DNA from: Bacteroidota bacterium
Lineage (GTDB): Bacteria > Bacteroidota > Bacteroidia > Chitinophagales > Saprospiraceae
DNA length: 40,940 nucleotides
Reading direction: 5' to 3'
Assembly (NCBI GenBank): GCA_020160935.1
Contig: JAIUPL010000040.1
Span: 1-40,940 of the forward strand
The position numbers and the translations under genes are program-made. This document shows, one piece after another, positions 7,159 through 14,737 of the stretch. The notes below the pieces were generated by a model. That model searched no databases. It saw nothing but the letters and a program-made list of their open reading frames with translations, and was not told the DNA's origin. The stretch's first letter is position 1. The number at the start of each line of letters is the position of its first letter.

Positions 7159-9252
7159 ATGCCCGCGCCTGATTTCTCCCGCATCGACTTCGACCCGAAC
7201 CTTCGCCCCACTGGCAGTCCCGACACTGCACCTGTTTTATCCCCTTTTCGTCGCTACGTAGCCGGTATTCCGCCATTTCTCGGTGGCCCATACTCGGCCA
7301 TGTACGTCACCCAGCCCTGGACGATCCGGCAGTACGCAGGTTTTTCCACCGCCGAAGCCAGCAATGCTTTTTACCGCCGCAACCTGGCCGCAGGGCAAAA
7401 AGGCCTCTCCGTCGCCTTCGACCTGGCTACCCACCGCGGCTACGACTCCGACCACCCGCGTGTGCAGGGCGACGTAGGCAAAGCGGGCGTTGCTATCGAC
7501 TCGGTGGAGGATATGAAAATCCTGTTCGACCAGATACCACTCGATCAGATGTCGGTATCTATGACCATGAACGGCGGGGTTATTCCCGTGATGGCCTTCT
7601 ATATCGTGGCCGCCGAAGAGCAGGGCGTGACGCCGGAAAAACTCTCTGGCACCATCCAGAACGACATTCTTAAGGAGTTCATGGTGCGCAACACCTATAT
7701 CTATCCGCCCGGGCCGAGCATGCGCATCATCAGCGATATTTTTGCTTACTGTGCCCGGAAAATGCCGAAATTCAACTCCATTTCCATTTCCGGATACCAC
7801 ATGCACGAGGCCGGGGCGCCTGCGGAAATAGAACTGGCGTACACCCTGGCCGACGGGCTGGAATACATCCGCGCCGGACTGGCTGCCGGGCTCGACATCG
7901 ACGATTTTGCGCCGCGCCTGTCGTTTTTCTGGGGTATCGGTATGAACCATTTCACGGAAATTGCCAAAATGCGCGCCGCCCGCCTGCTTTGGGCCAAACT
8001 GGTGCGGCAATTCAACCCCAAAAGCAACAAATCGCTGGCCCTGCGCACGCACTGCCAAACTTCCGGCTGGTCGCTCACCGAGCAGGATCCGTTCAACAAC
8101 GTGGCCCGTACCTGCATCGAAGCCATGGCGGCCGTGCTGGGCGGCACGCAAAGTCTGCACACCAATTCCTTCGATGAAGCAATTGCCCTGCCCACCGATT
8201 TTTCGGCGAAAATTGCCCGCGATACGCAGATTTTTATCCAGAAAGAAACCGATGTTACCCGCGCCACCGACCCATGGGCAGGTTCTTATTTTGTAGAACA
8301 GCGCACGCAGCAACTCGTGGAAGCCGCCTGGGCGCTTATTCAGGAAGTGGAACAAATGGGCGGCATGGCCAAAGCCATCGAAGAAGGACTGCCCAAACTC
8401 CGCATCGAGGAAGCAGCCGCGCGCAAACAGGCGCGCATCGACTCGGGCGAGGAGAAAATCATTGGCGTCAATATTTTTCAGGTATCCGACAGCGAAGCCT
8501 TTGAAATCCTGGAAGTGGACAACACAGCCGTTCGGGAAGCGCAAATACGGCGCTTGCAGGACATCCGGCAACGCCGCGACGAAGCCGCCGTACAACAAGC
8601 CTTGCAGGCTATCCGCACGCTGGCGGCCAGCGCGCCTATTCCCGGGGATGCCGACAATATGGAGCGCAACCTGCTGGCGCTGGCCGTTGAGGCCGCCCGC
8701 TTGCGCGCTACGCTGGGCGAAATTTCCTCGGCGATGGAAGATGCCTTCGGAAGATATGTAGCCACAACTCGCACCATTTCAGGCGTTTATGCTGCCAGTA
8801 TGAGCCACAACGAAGATTTTGAACAGGCCCGCGCCCTGGCCGACGAATTTGCAGAAGCAGAGGGCCGCCGCCCACGTATCATGATTGCCAAACTGGGGCA
8901 GGACGGCCACGACCGCGGCGCCAAGATCATCGCCACGGCCTTTGCCGACCTCGGCTTTGATGTCGACATCGGCCCGATGTTCCAAACGCCACAGGAAGCA
9001 GCGCGGCAGGCTGCTGAAAATGACGTACATATTCTCGGCATTTCTTCCCTGGCAGCAGGCCATAAAACGTTGGTGCCGCAAACCATCGCTGCCCTGCGCG
9101 ACCTCGGCCGTGAGGATATTCTGGTGGTGGTCGGCGGCGTGATTCCACAGCAGGACTACGATTATCTGTTCGAAGCAGGCGCAGCGGCAGTGTTTGGCCC
9201 GGGCACGGTGGTAGCGAAAGCGGCGACAGAGTTGTTGAAAAAATTGATGTAA
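7159..9252 (+). CDS. scpA: Methylmalonyl-CoA mutase, full-length catalytic subunit
   Basis: 697 aa from the ATG at 7159; a longer TTG reading at 7105 is less likely. It interconverts methylmalonyl-CoA and succinyl-CoA using adenosylcobalamin. The N-terminal TIM barrel holds the substrate Tyr region [27 protein letters not shown] and SGYHMHEAG with catalytic His214. The C-terminal B12 domain shows DGHDRG (Asp582, His584, Gly587) for base-off cobalamin binding, then GISSLAAGH and VVGGVIP. Sequence around the active site fits methylmalonyl-CoA rather than isobutyryl-CoA mutases. The usual small partner subunit is absent from the window. rsgA follows 44 bp later. It likely serves propionate and odd-chain or branched amino-acid breakdown. 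Confidence 0.95.
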   Translation: MPAPDFSRIDFDPNLRPTGSPDTAPVLSPFRRYVAGIPPFLGGPYSAMYVTQPWTIRQYAGFSTAEASNAFYRRNLAAGQKGLSVAFDLATHRGYDSDHPRVQGDVGKAGVAIDSVEDMKILFDQIPLDQMSVSMTMNGGVIPVMAFYIVAAEEQGVTPEKLSGTIQNDILKEFMVRNTYIYPPGPSMRIISDIFAYCARKMPKFNSISISGYHMHEAGAPAEIELAYTLADGLEYIRAGLAAGLDIDDFAPRLSFFWGIGMNHFTEIAKMRAARLLWAKLVRQFNPKSNKSLALRTHCQTSGWSLTEQDPFNNVARTCIEAMAAVLGGTQSLHTNSFDEAIALPTDFSAKIARDTQIFIQKETDVTRATDPWAGSYFVEQRTQQLVEAAWALIQEVEQMGGMAKAIEEGLPKLRIEEAAARKQARIDSGEEKIIGVNIFQVSDSEAFEILEVDNTAVREAQIRRLQDIRQRRDEAAVQQALQAIRTLAASAPIPGDADNMERNLLALAVEAARLRATLGEISSAMEDAFGRYVATTRTISGVYAASMSHNEDFEQARALADEFAEAEGRRPRIMIAKLGQDGHDRGAKIIATAFADLGFDVDIGPMFQTPQEAARQAAENDVHILGISSLAAGHKTLVPQTIAALRDLGREDILVVVGGVIPQQDYDYLFEAGAAAVFGPGTVVAKAATELLKKLM

Positions 9253-9296
9253 ATGATGCTCGGAACCAAATCAATTTCAACCTCGTTTACAGCCGC

Positions 9297-10247
9297 ATGA
9301 CAGAAACTGGAACTGTAGTGAAATCAACCGGCAGTTGGTACAATGTGCTGCTCGACACGGGTGTGGCTGTTTCCTGCCGTATTGTTGGAAAATTCAGGCT
9401 CGACGATATACCGCTGACCAATCCTGTTGCCGTGGGCGACCGGGTGGAGATTGCCCTCGAGGGCGACGGACAAGGTTTGATCAAAAAAATTCTGCCGCGT
9501 ACCAATTGTGTCGTGCGCCAGTCGCCCCGCCGCAAGCACGACCTGCATTTGCTGGCATCCAACATCGATCAGGCTATTCTGATCGTCACCATCGTACACC
9601 CTACCATCAAACCCGGCTTTATAGATCGCTTTCTGGTGATGACCGAGCGCGATGAAATTCCCGTGACGATCATTTTTAATAAATGCGATTTGTACGATGC
9701 CGAGGATATGGAGCGCTACGAGGAGTTAAAATCGATTTACACCAAAATCGGGTATGGCGCGCTGCTTACCTCTGTGCTGCAAAACGTTGGTTTGGAAGAC
9801 TTTAAACACTTGTTGAAAGATAAAACTACGCTCATCAGCGGACAATCGGGTGTGGGTAAAAGCAGCCTTGTCAACGCTATTCAGTCGCAACTGGAACTGC
9901 GTACCGGTGAAATCAGCGATTATTCCGGCAAAGGGCAGCATACCACCACTTTTGCCGAAATGTTCGAACTCGACTTCGGCGGCCGACTCATCGACACGCC
10001 GGGCATCAAAACCCTGGGCTTCAACGATAAAGACAAGGCCAATATCGCTCATAGTTTCCGCGAATTTTTTGCCCTTTCCGACGATTGCAAATTTGGCGGC
10101 GCCTGCCTCCACCGCAACGAACCCGGCTGCGCCGTACACGAAGCCCTACGCCAGGGCGAAGTGAGCGAACAACGCTATATGAGTTATCTGAGTTTGCTGG
10201 AAGAAGCGGAAGACCAGAATTATTGGGAAAGGAATAAGGAATTTTGA
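9297..10247 (+). CDS. rsgA: Ribosome small-subunit-dependent GTPase A
   Basis: 316 aa GTPase that aids late 30S ribosome maturation. The circularly permuted GTPase order is evident: NKCD (residues 128-131, G4) comes before GQSGVGKSS (182-190, G1), a threonine-rich G2 loop with GQHTTT, and DTPG (233-236, G3). An OB-fold domain precedes it (about 1-75). A C-terminal zinc knuckle uses Cys264, Cys270, His272 and Cys278. It lies close behind the mutase gene and is probably co-transcribed. Its TGA overlaps the first GAGTCC unit of the following palindrome. Length is normal. Confidence 0.96.
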   Translation: MTETGTVVKSTGSWYNVLLDTGVAVSCRIVGKFRLDDIPLTNPVAVGDRVEIALEGDGQGLIKKILPRTNCVVRQSPRRKHDLHLLASNIDQAILIVTIVHPTIKPGFIDRFLVMTERDEIPVTIIFNKCDLYDAEDMERYEELKSIYTKIGYGALLTSVLQNVGLEDFKHLLKDKTTLISGQSGVGKSSLVNAIQSQLELRTGEISDYSGKGQHTTTFAEMFELDFGGRLIDTPGIKTLGFNDKDKANIAHSFREFFALSDDCKFGGACLHRNEPGCAVHEALRQGEVSEQRYMSYLSLLEEAEDQNYWERNKEF

Positions 10248-10424
10248 GTCCTGAGTCGTAAGTCCTGAGTCCTGAGTCCTGAGTCCTGAGTCCTGAGTCC
10301 TAAGTCCTGAGTCCTAAGTCTGTAGAGTACACCTTGTTACGCTCGGTGCCCTGTTGGGTAAAGCCGAGCGTAACAAGGTGTACTCTACAGACTTAGGACT
10401 CAGGACTTACGACTCAGGACTCAG
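10245..10424. repeat. Composite inverted-repeat element E4 (GAGTCCT arms)
   Basis: It lies between the convergent rsgA and ABC ATPase genes and overlaps the end of both. The left arm begins at the rsgA stop with GAGTCCTGAGTCGTAAGTCC and runs through tandem TGAGTCC units. A perfect 36-bp stem (10311-10346 with 10364-10399) encloses a 17-nt loop and contains TGTAGAGTACACC. The right arm (to 10424) encodes the last ATPase residues SPES and its TAA on the minus strand. The left array is longer than the right. Confidence 0.92.
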
Positions 10425-11090
10425 TATACTGTCTACTTTTCCCCCCTTAATCTTCAGCACCCTGCGGGTGCGTTTGGCCAGTTCCAGGTCGTGTGTTACC
10501 AGTACCAATGTCGTATTGGCAGTGCGATTGAGGTCGAAAATGAGGTCGACGATACCGGCGGCATTTTCCGAATCCAGGTTTCCGGTAGGTTCGTCGGCAA
10601 AAAGTATTTTCGGATTGTTGGAAAACGCACGGGCGATGCACACCCGTTGTTGTTCGCCGCCAGAGAGTTGTGCAGGATAGTGGTGCAGTCGGTTGGCGAG
10701 CCCTACTTTGCCCAGCCATTCGCGGGCAGTATTTTCTGCGCCGGCTTCGCCGCGCAGTTCGAGCGGCACCATTACATTTTCGAGCGCGGTGAGCGTGGGT
10801 ATCAGTTGAAAATTCTGGAATACAAAACCTACATAGCGGTTGCGCACCTCGGCGCGTTCGTCTTCCGAGAGATTGTCCAGCAATACATCGTTCAGGGTTA
10901 CCGAACCGCTGGTGGCACGGTCGAGGCCGGCGCAAAGGCCGAGCAAAGTTGTTTTGCCCGAACCCGAAGGGCCGACGATGGAAAATGTATCGCCTGCCTG
11001 GAGGTCGAAAGAAACATCGTCGAGTACGGTCAAGGCATGGTCTTTACTGGCCGATTGGTATTGTTTGGTGAGTCTGGAGACGTTCAGCAT
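10407..11090 (-). CDS. ABC transporter ATP-binding protein, LolD/MacB-like
   Basis: 227 aa cytosolic ATPase. The Walker A loop GPSGSGKTT lies near residue 39, the signature LSGGEQQRV near 142 and the Walker B region ILFADEPTGNLDS near 163, with the switch His in LVTHDLELA near 200. The sequence resembles the LolD/MacB branch, which powers lipoprotein release or peptide and macrolide export with a FtsX-like permease. No permease gene is adjacent, so the partner is elsewhere and the substrate is unknown. The final residues SPES and the stop TAA come from the repeat at 10245-10424, an example of an element shaping the C-terminus. Confidence 0.92.
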   Translation of the reverse strand: MLNVSRLTKQYQSASKDHALTVLDDVSFDLQAGDTFSIVGPSGSGKTTLLGLCAGLDRATSGSVTLNDVLLDNLSEDERAEVRNRYVGFVFQNFQLIPTLTALENVMVPLELRGEAGAENTAREWLGKVGLANRLHHYPAQLSGGEQQRVCIARAFSNNPKILFADEPTGNLDSENAAGIVDLIFDLNRTANTTLVLVTHDLELAKRTRRVLKIKGGKVDSILSPES

Positions 11091-11258
11091 GAGTCTTGTT
11101 TTTTACATGGGCGAAAACGCCGGGAAGGCAAAGTTGGTTTAAAAAAACCGACTGGCGGCGCAATTAGCCCGATAAGCGGATGTTTTCTCTCAATTTTTAC
11201 CAAACACTGACTGCTATTAGCCAGGCTTGCCCTATCCTTGCGATAAAAATTAGAAAAT

Positions 11259-12329
11259 ATGCGCCTGACCATTTCCACCCTCTTGATTTTGCTTTCTTTT
11301 TCTTCTCTTTTCGCCCAGCCGGAGAAGCCGGCGCCCATGCCTGAAAAACACCTGAAGAACATTAGACAGGTAACTTTTGGCGGCGATAATGCTGAAGCAT
11401 ACTGGAGTCCCGACAGCAAACGGCTTACATTTCAGAGCAACAACAAAGCCTGGGGGCTGGAGTGCGACCAGATTTTTGCCATGGAGGTACAAAAAGCAGC
11501 CGGCGATTCTACCTATCGGCCGCAACTCATCAGCACGGGCAAAGGCCGCACCACTTGTTCCTTTTTTATGCCGGATGGCAAGCACATTCTGTACGCCAGC
11601 ACCCATCTGGGTGGCGAACCTTGCCCTGAAATGCCCGATTTGCGGGCCGGCGGCAAATACCTGTGGCCGATTTTTGATACCTACGACATTTTTGTAGCCG
11701 ATTTGAAAGGCAAGGTGGTGAAACAACTGACCAACAGCAAGGGCTACGACGCCGAGGCGGTGTTGAGCCCCAAAGGCGATAAAATACTGTTTACCAGCGA
11801 TCGCTCGGGCGACCTGGAGTTGTGGACGATGAACCTCGACGGTTCCAATCCGCAACAAATTACGTTTGACCTGGGCTACGACGGCGGCGCGTTTTTCAAT
11901 GCCGACGGTTCCAAAATTGTGTTTCGTGCCAGCCGCCCCAAAACGGAGGCCGAAATCAAAGAGTACCAGGATTATCTTGCTCAAGGGCTGGTGGCGCCGA
12001 CCAATATGGAAATTTTCGTTTGCAATGCCGACGGCTCCAACCTGCACCAGGTGACCCATCTGGGCAAGGCCAACTGGGCGCCCTACTTTCATCCTTCCGG
12101 TAAAAAAATTATTTTCAGCAGCAACCACCACTCCTCGCGGGGTTATGATTTCCAGTTGTATATGATCAATGAAGATGGCACCGGCCTGGAAGCCATCACT
12201 TCGCAAAGCATTTTCAATTCGTTTGCCATGTTTTCCCCTGATGGGAAAAAACTGGCGTTTTCTTCCAACCGCAACAACAAACCCGGTAGCCGCGATACGA
12301 ATGTATTTGTGGCAGATTGGGTGGATTGA
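11259..12329 (+). CDS. Secreted TolB-like / WD40-like (PD40) beta-propeller protein
   Basis: 356 aa. The N-terminus (about residues 1-20, ending LFAQ) is a standard signal peptide, so the protein is periplasmic or secreted. The rest is made of PD40 repeats with the hallmark SPDSKRLTFQS, SPKGDKILFTSDRSGD, NADGSKIVFRAS, HPSGKKIIFSSN and SPDGKKLAFSSNR, each about 40-50 residues apart. Such propellers resemble the C-terminal part of TolB and act in binding; no enzymatic motif is visible. An intergenic array of GGCAAG units follows the stop within about 20 bp. The specific role is unknown. Confidence 0.85.
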   Translation: MRLTISTLLILLSFSSLFAQPEKPAPMPEKHLKNIRQVTFGGDNAEAYWSPDSKRLTFQSNNKAWGLECDQIFAMEVQKAAGDSTYRPQLISTGKGRTTCSFFMPDGKHILYASTHLGGEPCPEMPDLRAGGKYLWPIFDTYDIFVADLKGKVVKQLTNSKGYDAEAVLSPKGDKILFTSDRSGDLELWTMNLDGSNPQQITFDLGYDGGAFFNADGSKIVFRASRPKTEAEIKEYQDYLAQGLVAPTNMEIFVCNADGSNLHQVTHLGKANWAPYFHPSGKKIIFSSNHHSSRGYDFQLYMINEDGTGLEAITSQSIFNSFAMFSPDGKKLAFSSNRNNKPGSRDTNVFVADWVD

Positions 12330-12330
12330 A

Positions 12331-12417
12331 GGGCACGGGGGAAGGGACAAGAGGCAAGGGGCAAAGAGCAAGGGGCAAGGGACAAGAGGCAAAGAGCAAA
12401 GAGCAAGAGGCAAATTG
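12331..12417 (+). repeat. Single-arm purine-rich array (GGGCAAGAGGCAAG units)
   Basis: Tandem, imperfect GGGCAAG/AGGCAAAGAGC units follow the stop of the PD40 gene on its coding strand. No complementary arm is found nearby. A CTCAACCCTCATCAAC array of a different family follows at 12453-12525. Similar single arms lie at 14344-14432 and 37882-37922, always purine-rich in the sense of the gene just ended. Confidence 0.8.
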
Positions 12418-12452
12418 GACAATTCATCGCAATTCCGGGGCACATGGGTTCT

Positions 12453-12525
12453 CCTCAACGCTCAACCCCTCAACCCTCATCAACTCTATCAACCTCATCA
12501 ACCCTATCAACTTTCATCAACCCCT
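12453..12525 (+). repeat. Single-arm CAACCCTCATCAAC array
   Basis: Tandem CTCAACCCC, CTCATCAAC and CTATCAAC units. They match the pyrimidine-rich right arm of the GTTGATGAGG elements at 23564-23689, 25838-25983 and 40043-40283. The matching left arm is missing. It ends just upstream of the DUF3467 promoter. Confidence 0.75.
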
Positions 12526-12545
12526 TTCGGCCCATAAAAAAACCC

Positions 12546-12553
12546 TACTTTTG
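12546..12553 (+). promoter_or_regulatory. -7 element for the DUF3467 operon
   Basis: TACTTTTG is a perfect TAnnTTTG box 46 bp upstream of the ATG. The -33 box is imperfect (TTTC at 12525-12528, 17 bp upstream), at the very edge of the repeat array. Confidence 0.55.
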
Positions 12554-12599
12554 CAGCGCTCAATAGGCCCCCGTTCTTACTCACTATATTTTTTGAAAA

Positions 12600-12920
12600 A
12601 TGTCCGATACTAAAAATCAGAACCAGCAATCTGCGATCAATATTGAAATTTCGGAAGAGGTGGCAGAAGGTGTATACGCCAACCTGGCGATTATATCTCA
12701 TTCCAATGCCGAATTTGTGGTCGATTTCATTCGCATGATGCCCAATGTGCCTAAAGCAAAAGTGAAATCGCGCATCATACTTACCCCTCAACACGCCAAA
12801 CGTCTGCTCATGGCCCTGAAAGACAATGTGCAGAAATACGAAATGCAGTTTGGCAAAATTGAAGACCAGGAGCAGCAGATGCCGCCCATGAATTTTGGTA
12901 CGCCTACCGCCCAGGCATAA
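12600..12920 (+). CDS. DUF3467 domain-containing protein
   Basis: 106 aa soluble protein. The core reads EGVYANLAIISHSNAEFVVDF (residues 23-43, given in parts: EGVYANLAI then HSNAEFVVDF), and ILTPQHAKRLLMALKDNVQKYE follows (seen as LTPQHAKRLL and DNVQKYE). These are typical of DUF3467 proteins, small factors found in Bacteroidota and archaea with no established role. The C-terminus is rich in Gln, Met and Pro. The ATG has a perfect -7 box upstream. The membrane protein gene starts 10 bp after this stop, so the two probably form an operon. Confidence 0.88.
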   Translation: MSDTKNQNQQSAINIEISEEVAEGVYANLAIISHSNAEFVVDFIRMMPNVPKAKVKSRIILTPQHAKRLLMALKDNVQKYEMQFGKIEDQEQQMPPMNFGTPTAQA

Positions 12921-12930
12921 AAGCAGCACC

Positions 12931-13401
12931 ATGAACAAGCGAGTAGCGTTGATGCTGCAAATGGAAGCAGTGTGGTGGATTATTACGGCCATTGTCGTAT
13001 TCGCCGTGCTCTACCCTATTCATCAAGCCATGTATATCTGGCCATTTCAGAGCTGGAACATTGGTTTCGTCATTGCGCTCATTACCCTAACCCGCTACAT
13101 ATTTTTGCTCCCGCACACGGTTATCGCCCGGCAGCAGGTAGTAAAAATTGGTCTGCTCCTGCTGATGTTTCCGCTTACATTTGCTTTTATCAGCGGGCTC
13201 AACGGTTTTCTTACCTACATAGAAGAGCACACCTGGGATGGGCTGACCGGCCACTTGCCCGGTGAAACCAAACTGTCGACGGAGCGCTACATTTGGAGTG
13301 AAATGATTTTTTTCGGTTCGGGCAGTATCATTGCAGCGCCCCTTTTTGCAGCGCGGCTGATGTGGTCGATCTGGACTTTCCGAAACCGGGGCGAAGCCTG
13401 A
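12931..13401 (+). CDS. Four-helix membrane protein of unknown function
   Basis: 156 aa from the ATG at 12931; an upstream TTG reading overlaps the DUF3467 gene and is rejected. Four hydrophobic segments are visible: about residues 11-28 (VWWIITAIVVFAVLY), 36-58, 70-92 and 128-150. The loop between helices 3 and 4 contains HTWDGLTGHLPGETKL. No catalytic motif was recognised. It is probably co-transcribed with the DUF3467 gene. The function is unknown. Confidence 0.75.
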   Translation: MNKRVALMLQMEAVWWIITAIVVFAVLYPIHQAMYIWPFQSWNIGFVIALITLTRYIFLLPHTVIARQQVVKIGLLLLMFPLTFAFISGLNGFLTYIEEHTWDGLTGHLPGETKLSTERYIWSEMIFFGSGSIIAAPLFAARLMWSIWTFRNRGEA

Positions 13402-13460
13402 GGTGAAAAGAGACAACATTTAAGAAAGCAAAAGGCAATATTAAATACCCAACCACAAAC

Positions 13461-14345
13461 ATGAGGATTCAAATTCCATTCCTTACGCTTCTGGCAGCAT
13501 TGTCGCTGGCGTCCTGTGCGGTCAAACCAGTAGCCAATTTTACCACGCCAAGCGGCAAACTGGTGGCCCCTGCGGAGGTCACTTTTACCAATACTTCCCT
13601 GAAAGCCGAAACTTACGCCTGGGATTTCGGCGACGGCGGCACCTCTACCGAGGCCAGCCCTGTGCACCGATACACCCATTCCGGCAATTACACGGTGGTG
13701 CTCAAAGCCACCAAAGGCTCTAAAACTGTCACTCGCAAACAAATGATCCAGGTTACTGCTCCTGAACGCTGCCTTGTGGAAATCGAAACTGATTTCGGTA
13801 CCATGACAGCCGAACTTTACAATGCCACGCCCAAACACCGCGACAATTTCATCAAACTCGCCGAAGAAGGGTACTACAATGACCTGCTCTTCCACCGCGT
13901 CATCAACGGGTTTATGATTCAGGGCGGCGACCCCAATTCGCGCAATGCGCCGGCCGGCCAGGCACTTGGTTTTGGCGGCCCTTCGCACCTGATTCCTGCC
14001 GAATTTGTCGATTCGCTGGCCCACTTCAAGGGCGCCATCTGTGCAGCACGCACCAACAACCCGGAGAAAAAATCCTCGGGCTCGCAGTTTTACATCGTGC
14101 AGGGCGGTCCGGTTACAGACGAAACGCTCAATCAGATCGAAACCATGAAACGTTTCCACTACACGCCCGAACAGCGTGCGGAATACAAGGCAGTTGGCGG
14201 AACGCCGCACCTCGACCGCGATTACACCGTGTTCGGCCGCGTAATCAAAGGCCTGGATGTGATCGATAAAATTGCAACCACCGAAACAGCAGCCGGCGAC
14301 AGGCCTAAGAAAGATGTGAAAATGAAGGTACGGGTGATTAAGTAG
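13461..14345 (+). CDS. Lipoprotein with PKD domain fused to cyclophilin-type peptidyl-prolyl isomerase
   Basis: 294 aa. The lipobox LASC puts the acylated Cys at residue 19. A PKD-like beta-sandwich follows (about 25-105), with the marks AYAWDFGDGGTS-like (YAWDFGDGGTS) and VHRYTHSGNYTVVLKA. A cyclophilin domain then runs from about 108 to 294: FHRVINGFMIQGGDP holds the catalytic Arg, Phe and Gln positions, and SGSQFYIV is a further family block. It should isomerise prolyl bonds at the cell envelope while anchored to a membrane. A long insertion near 235-260 (MKRFHYTPEQRAEYK) is common in Bacteroidota cyclophilins. The PKD-cyclophilin combination is uncommon. The stop TAG runs into a GGCAAG array and then a terminator. 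Confidence 0.92.
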   Translation: MRIQIPFLTLLAALSLASCAVKPVANFTTPSGKLVAPAEVTFTNTSLKAETYAWDFGDGGTSTEASPVHRYTHSGNYTVVLKATKGSKTVTRKQMIQVTAPERCLVEIETDFGTMTAELYNATPKHRDNFIKLAEEGYYNDLLFHRVINGFMIQGGDPNSRNAPAGQALGFGGPSHLIPAEFVDSLAHFKGAICAARTNNPEKKSSGSQFYIVQGGPVTDETLNQIETMKRFHYTPEQRAEYKAVGGTPHLDRDYTVFGRVIKGLDVIDKIATTETAAGDRPKKDVKMKVRVIK

Positions 14346-14432
14346 GCAAGGGGCAAGAGGCAAGAGGCAAGAAGCAAGAAGCAAAAGGCAAGGGGCAAGA
14401 AGCAAGAAGCAAAAGGCAAGAAGCAATTGCCT
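14344..14432 (+). repeat. Single-arm purine-rich array (GGCAAGAAGCAAG units)
   Basis: Units of GGCAAGG, AGGCAAG and AAGCAAG start at the TAG of the PKD-cyclophilin gene and run for nearly 90 bp on its coding strand. No reverse-complementary arm follows. It ends 10 bp before the terminator at 14442-14480. Confidence 0.85.
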
Positions 14433-14441
14433 GAATATTTC

Positions 14442-14480
14442 ATCCCGAATACTGGTGGAAGCCGGTATTCGGGATTTTTT
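14442..14480 (+). terminator. Rho-independent terminator after the PKD-cyclophilin gene
   Basis: The 11-bp stem ATCCCGAATAC (14442-14452) pairs with 14465-14475 and extends inward by three pairs. A T tract (14475-14480) follows. The same ATCCCGAA stem start recurs in a hairpin at 24697-24730. Confidence 0.8.
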
Positions 14481-14582
14481 ATAAATGGAGGCTGTTTTTA
14501 AAAAAGGGACTGGCGCTTTCGTTCGACTTTTGAGAAACTGTTTTAAAACCCCTTTTATATAATGGTTATATTACCAAAAACA

Positions 14583-14614
14583 AAAGCAGCGGTACACGTT
14601 TGTACCGCTGCTTT
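14583..14614 (-). terminator. Terminator hairpin for the T9SS gene, possibly bidirectional
   Basis: A perfect 14-bp stem (AAAGCAGCGGTACA with its complement) surrounds a 4-nt loop. Read on the minus strand the hairpin is followed by TTTTGTTTTT, so it suits the minus-strand gene ending at 14738. On the plus strand only a short T run follows. Confidence 0.7.
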
Positions 14615-14690
14615 CCTGGTTATGTTTCATGAATGTAATCCTTGTTGGGATGGCCTCGTAGTGCTCGGTGGGATTGTCAAGGGATTAGTA

Positions 14691-14720
14691 TCTGTCCGAA
14701 ACCGGAAAGTTTCGGACAGA
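14691..14720. repeat. Perfect 12-bp inverted repeat
   Basis: TCTGTCCGAAAC (14691-14702) and its complement (14709-14720) enclose 6 nt. It has no T tract on either side. It lies 18 bp downstream of the T9SS gene stop and may help shape its 3' end. Confidence 0.65.
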
Positions 14721-14737
14721 CAACGTTGGGATGTCGG

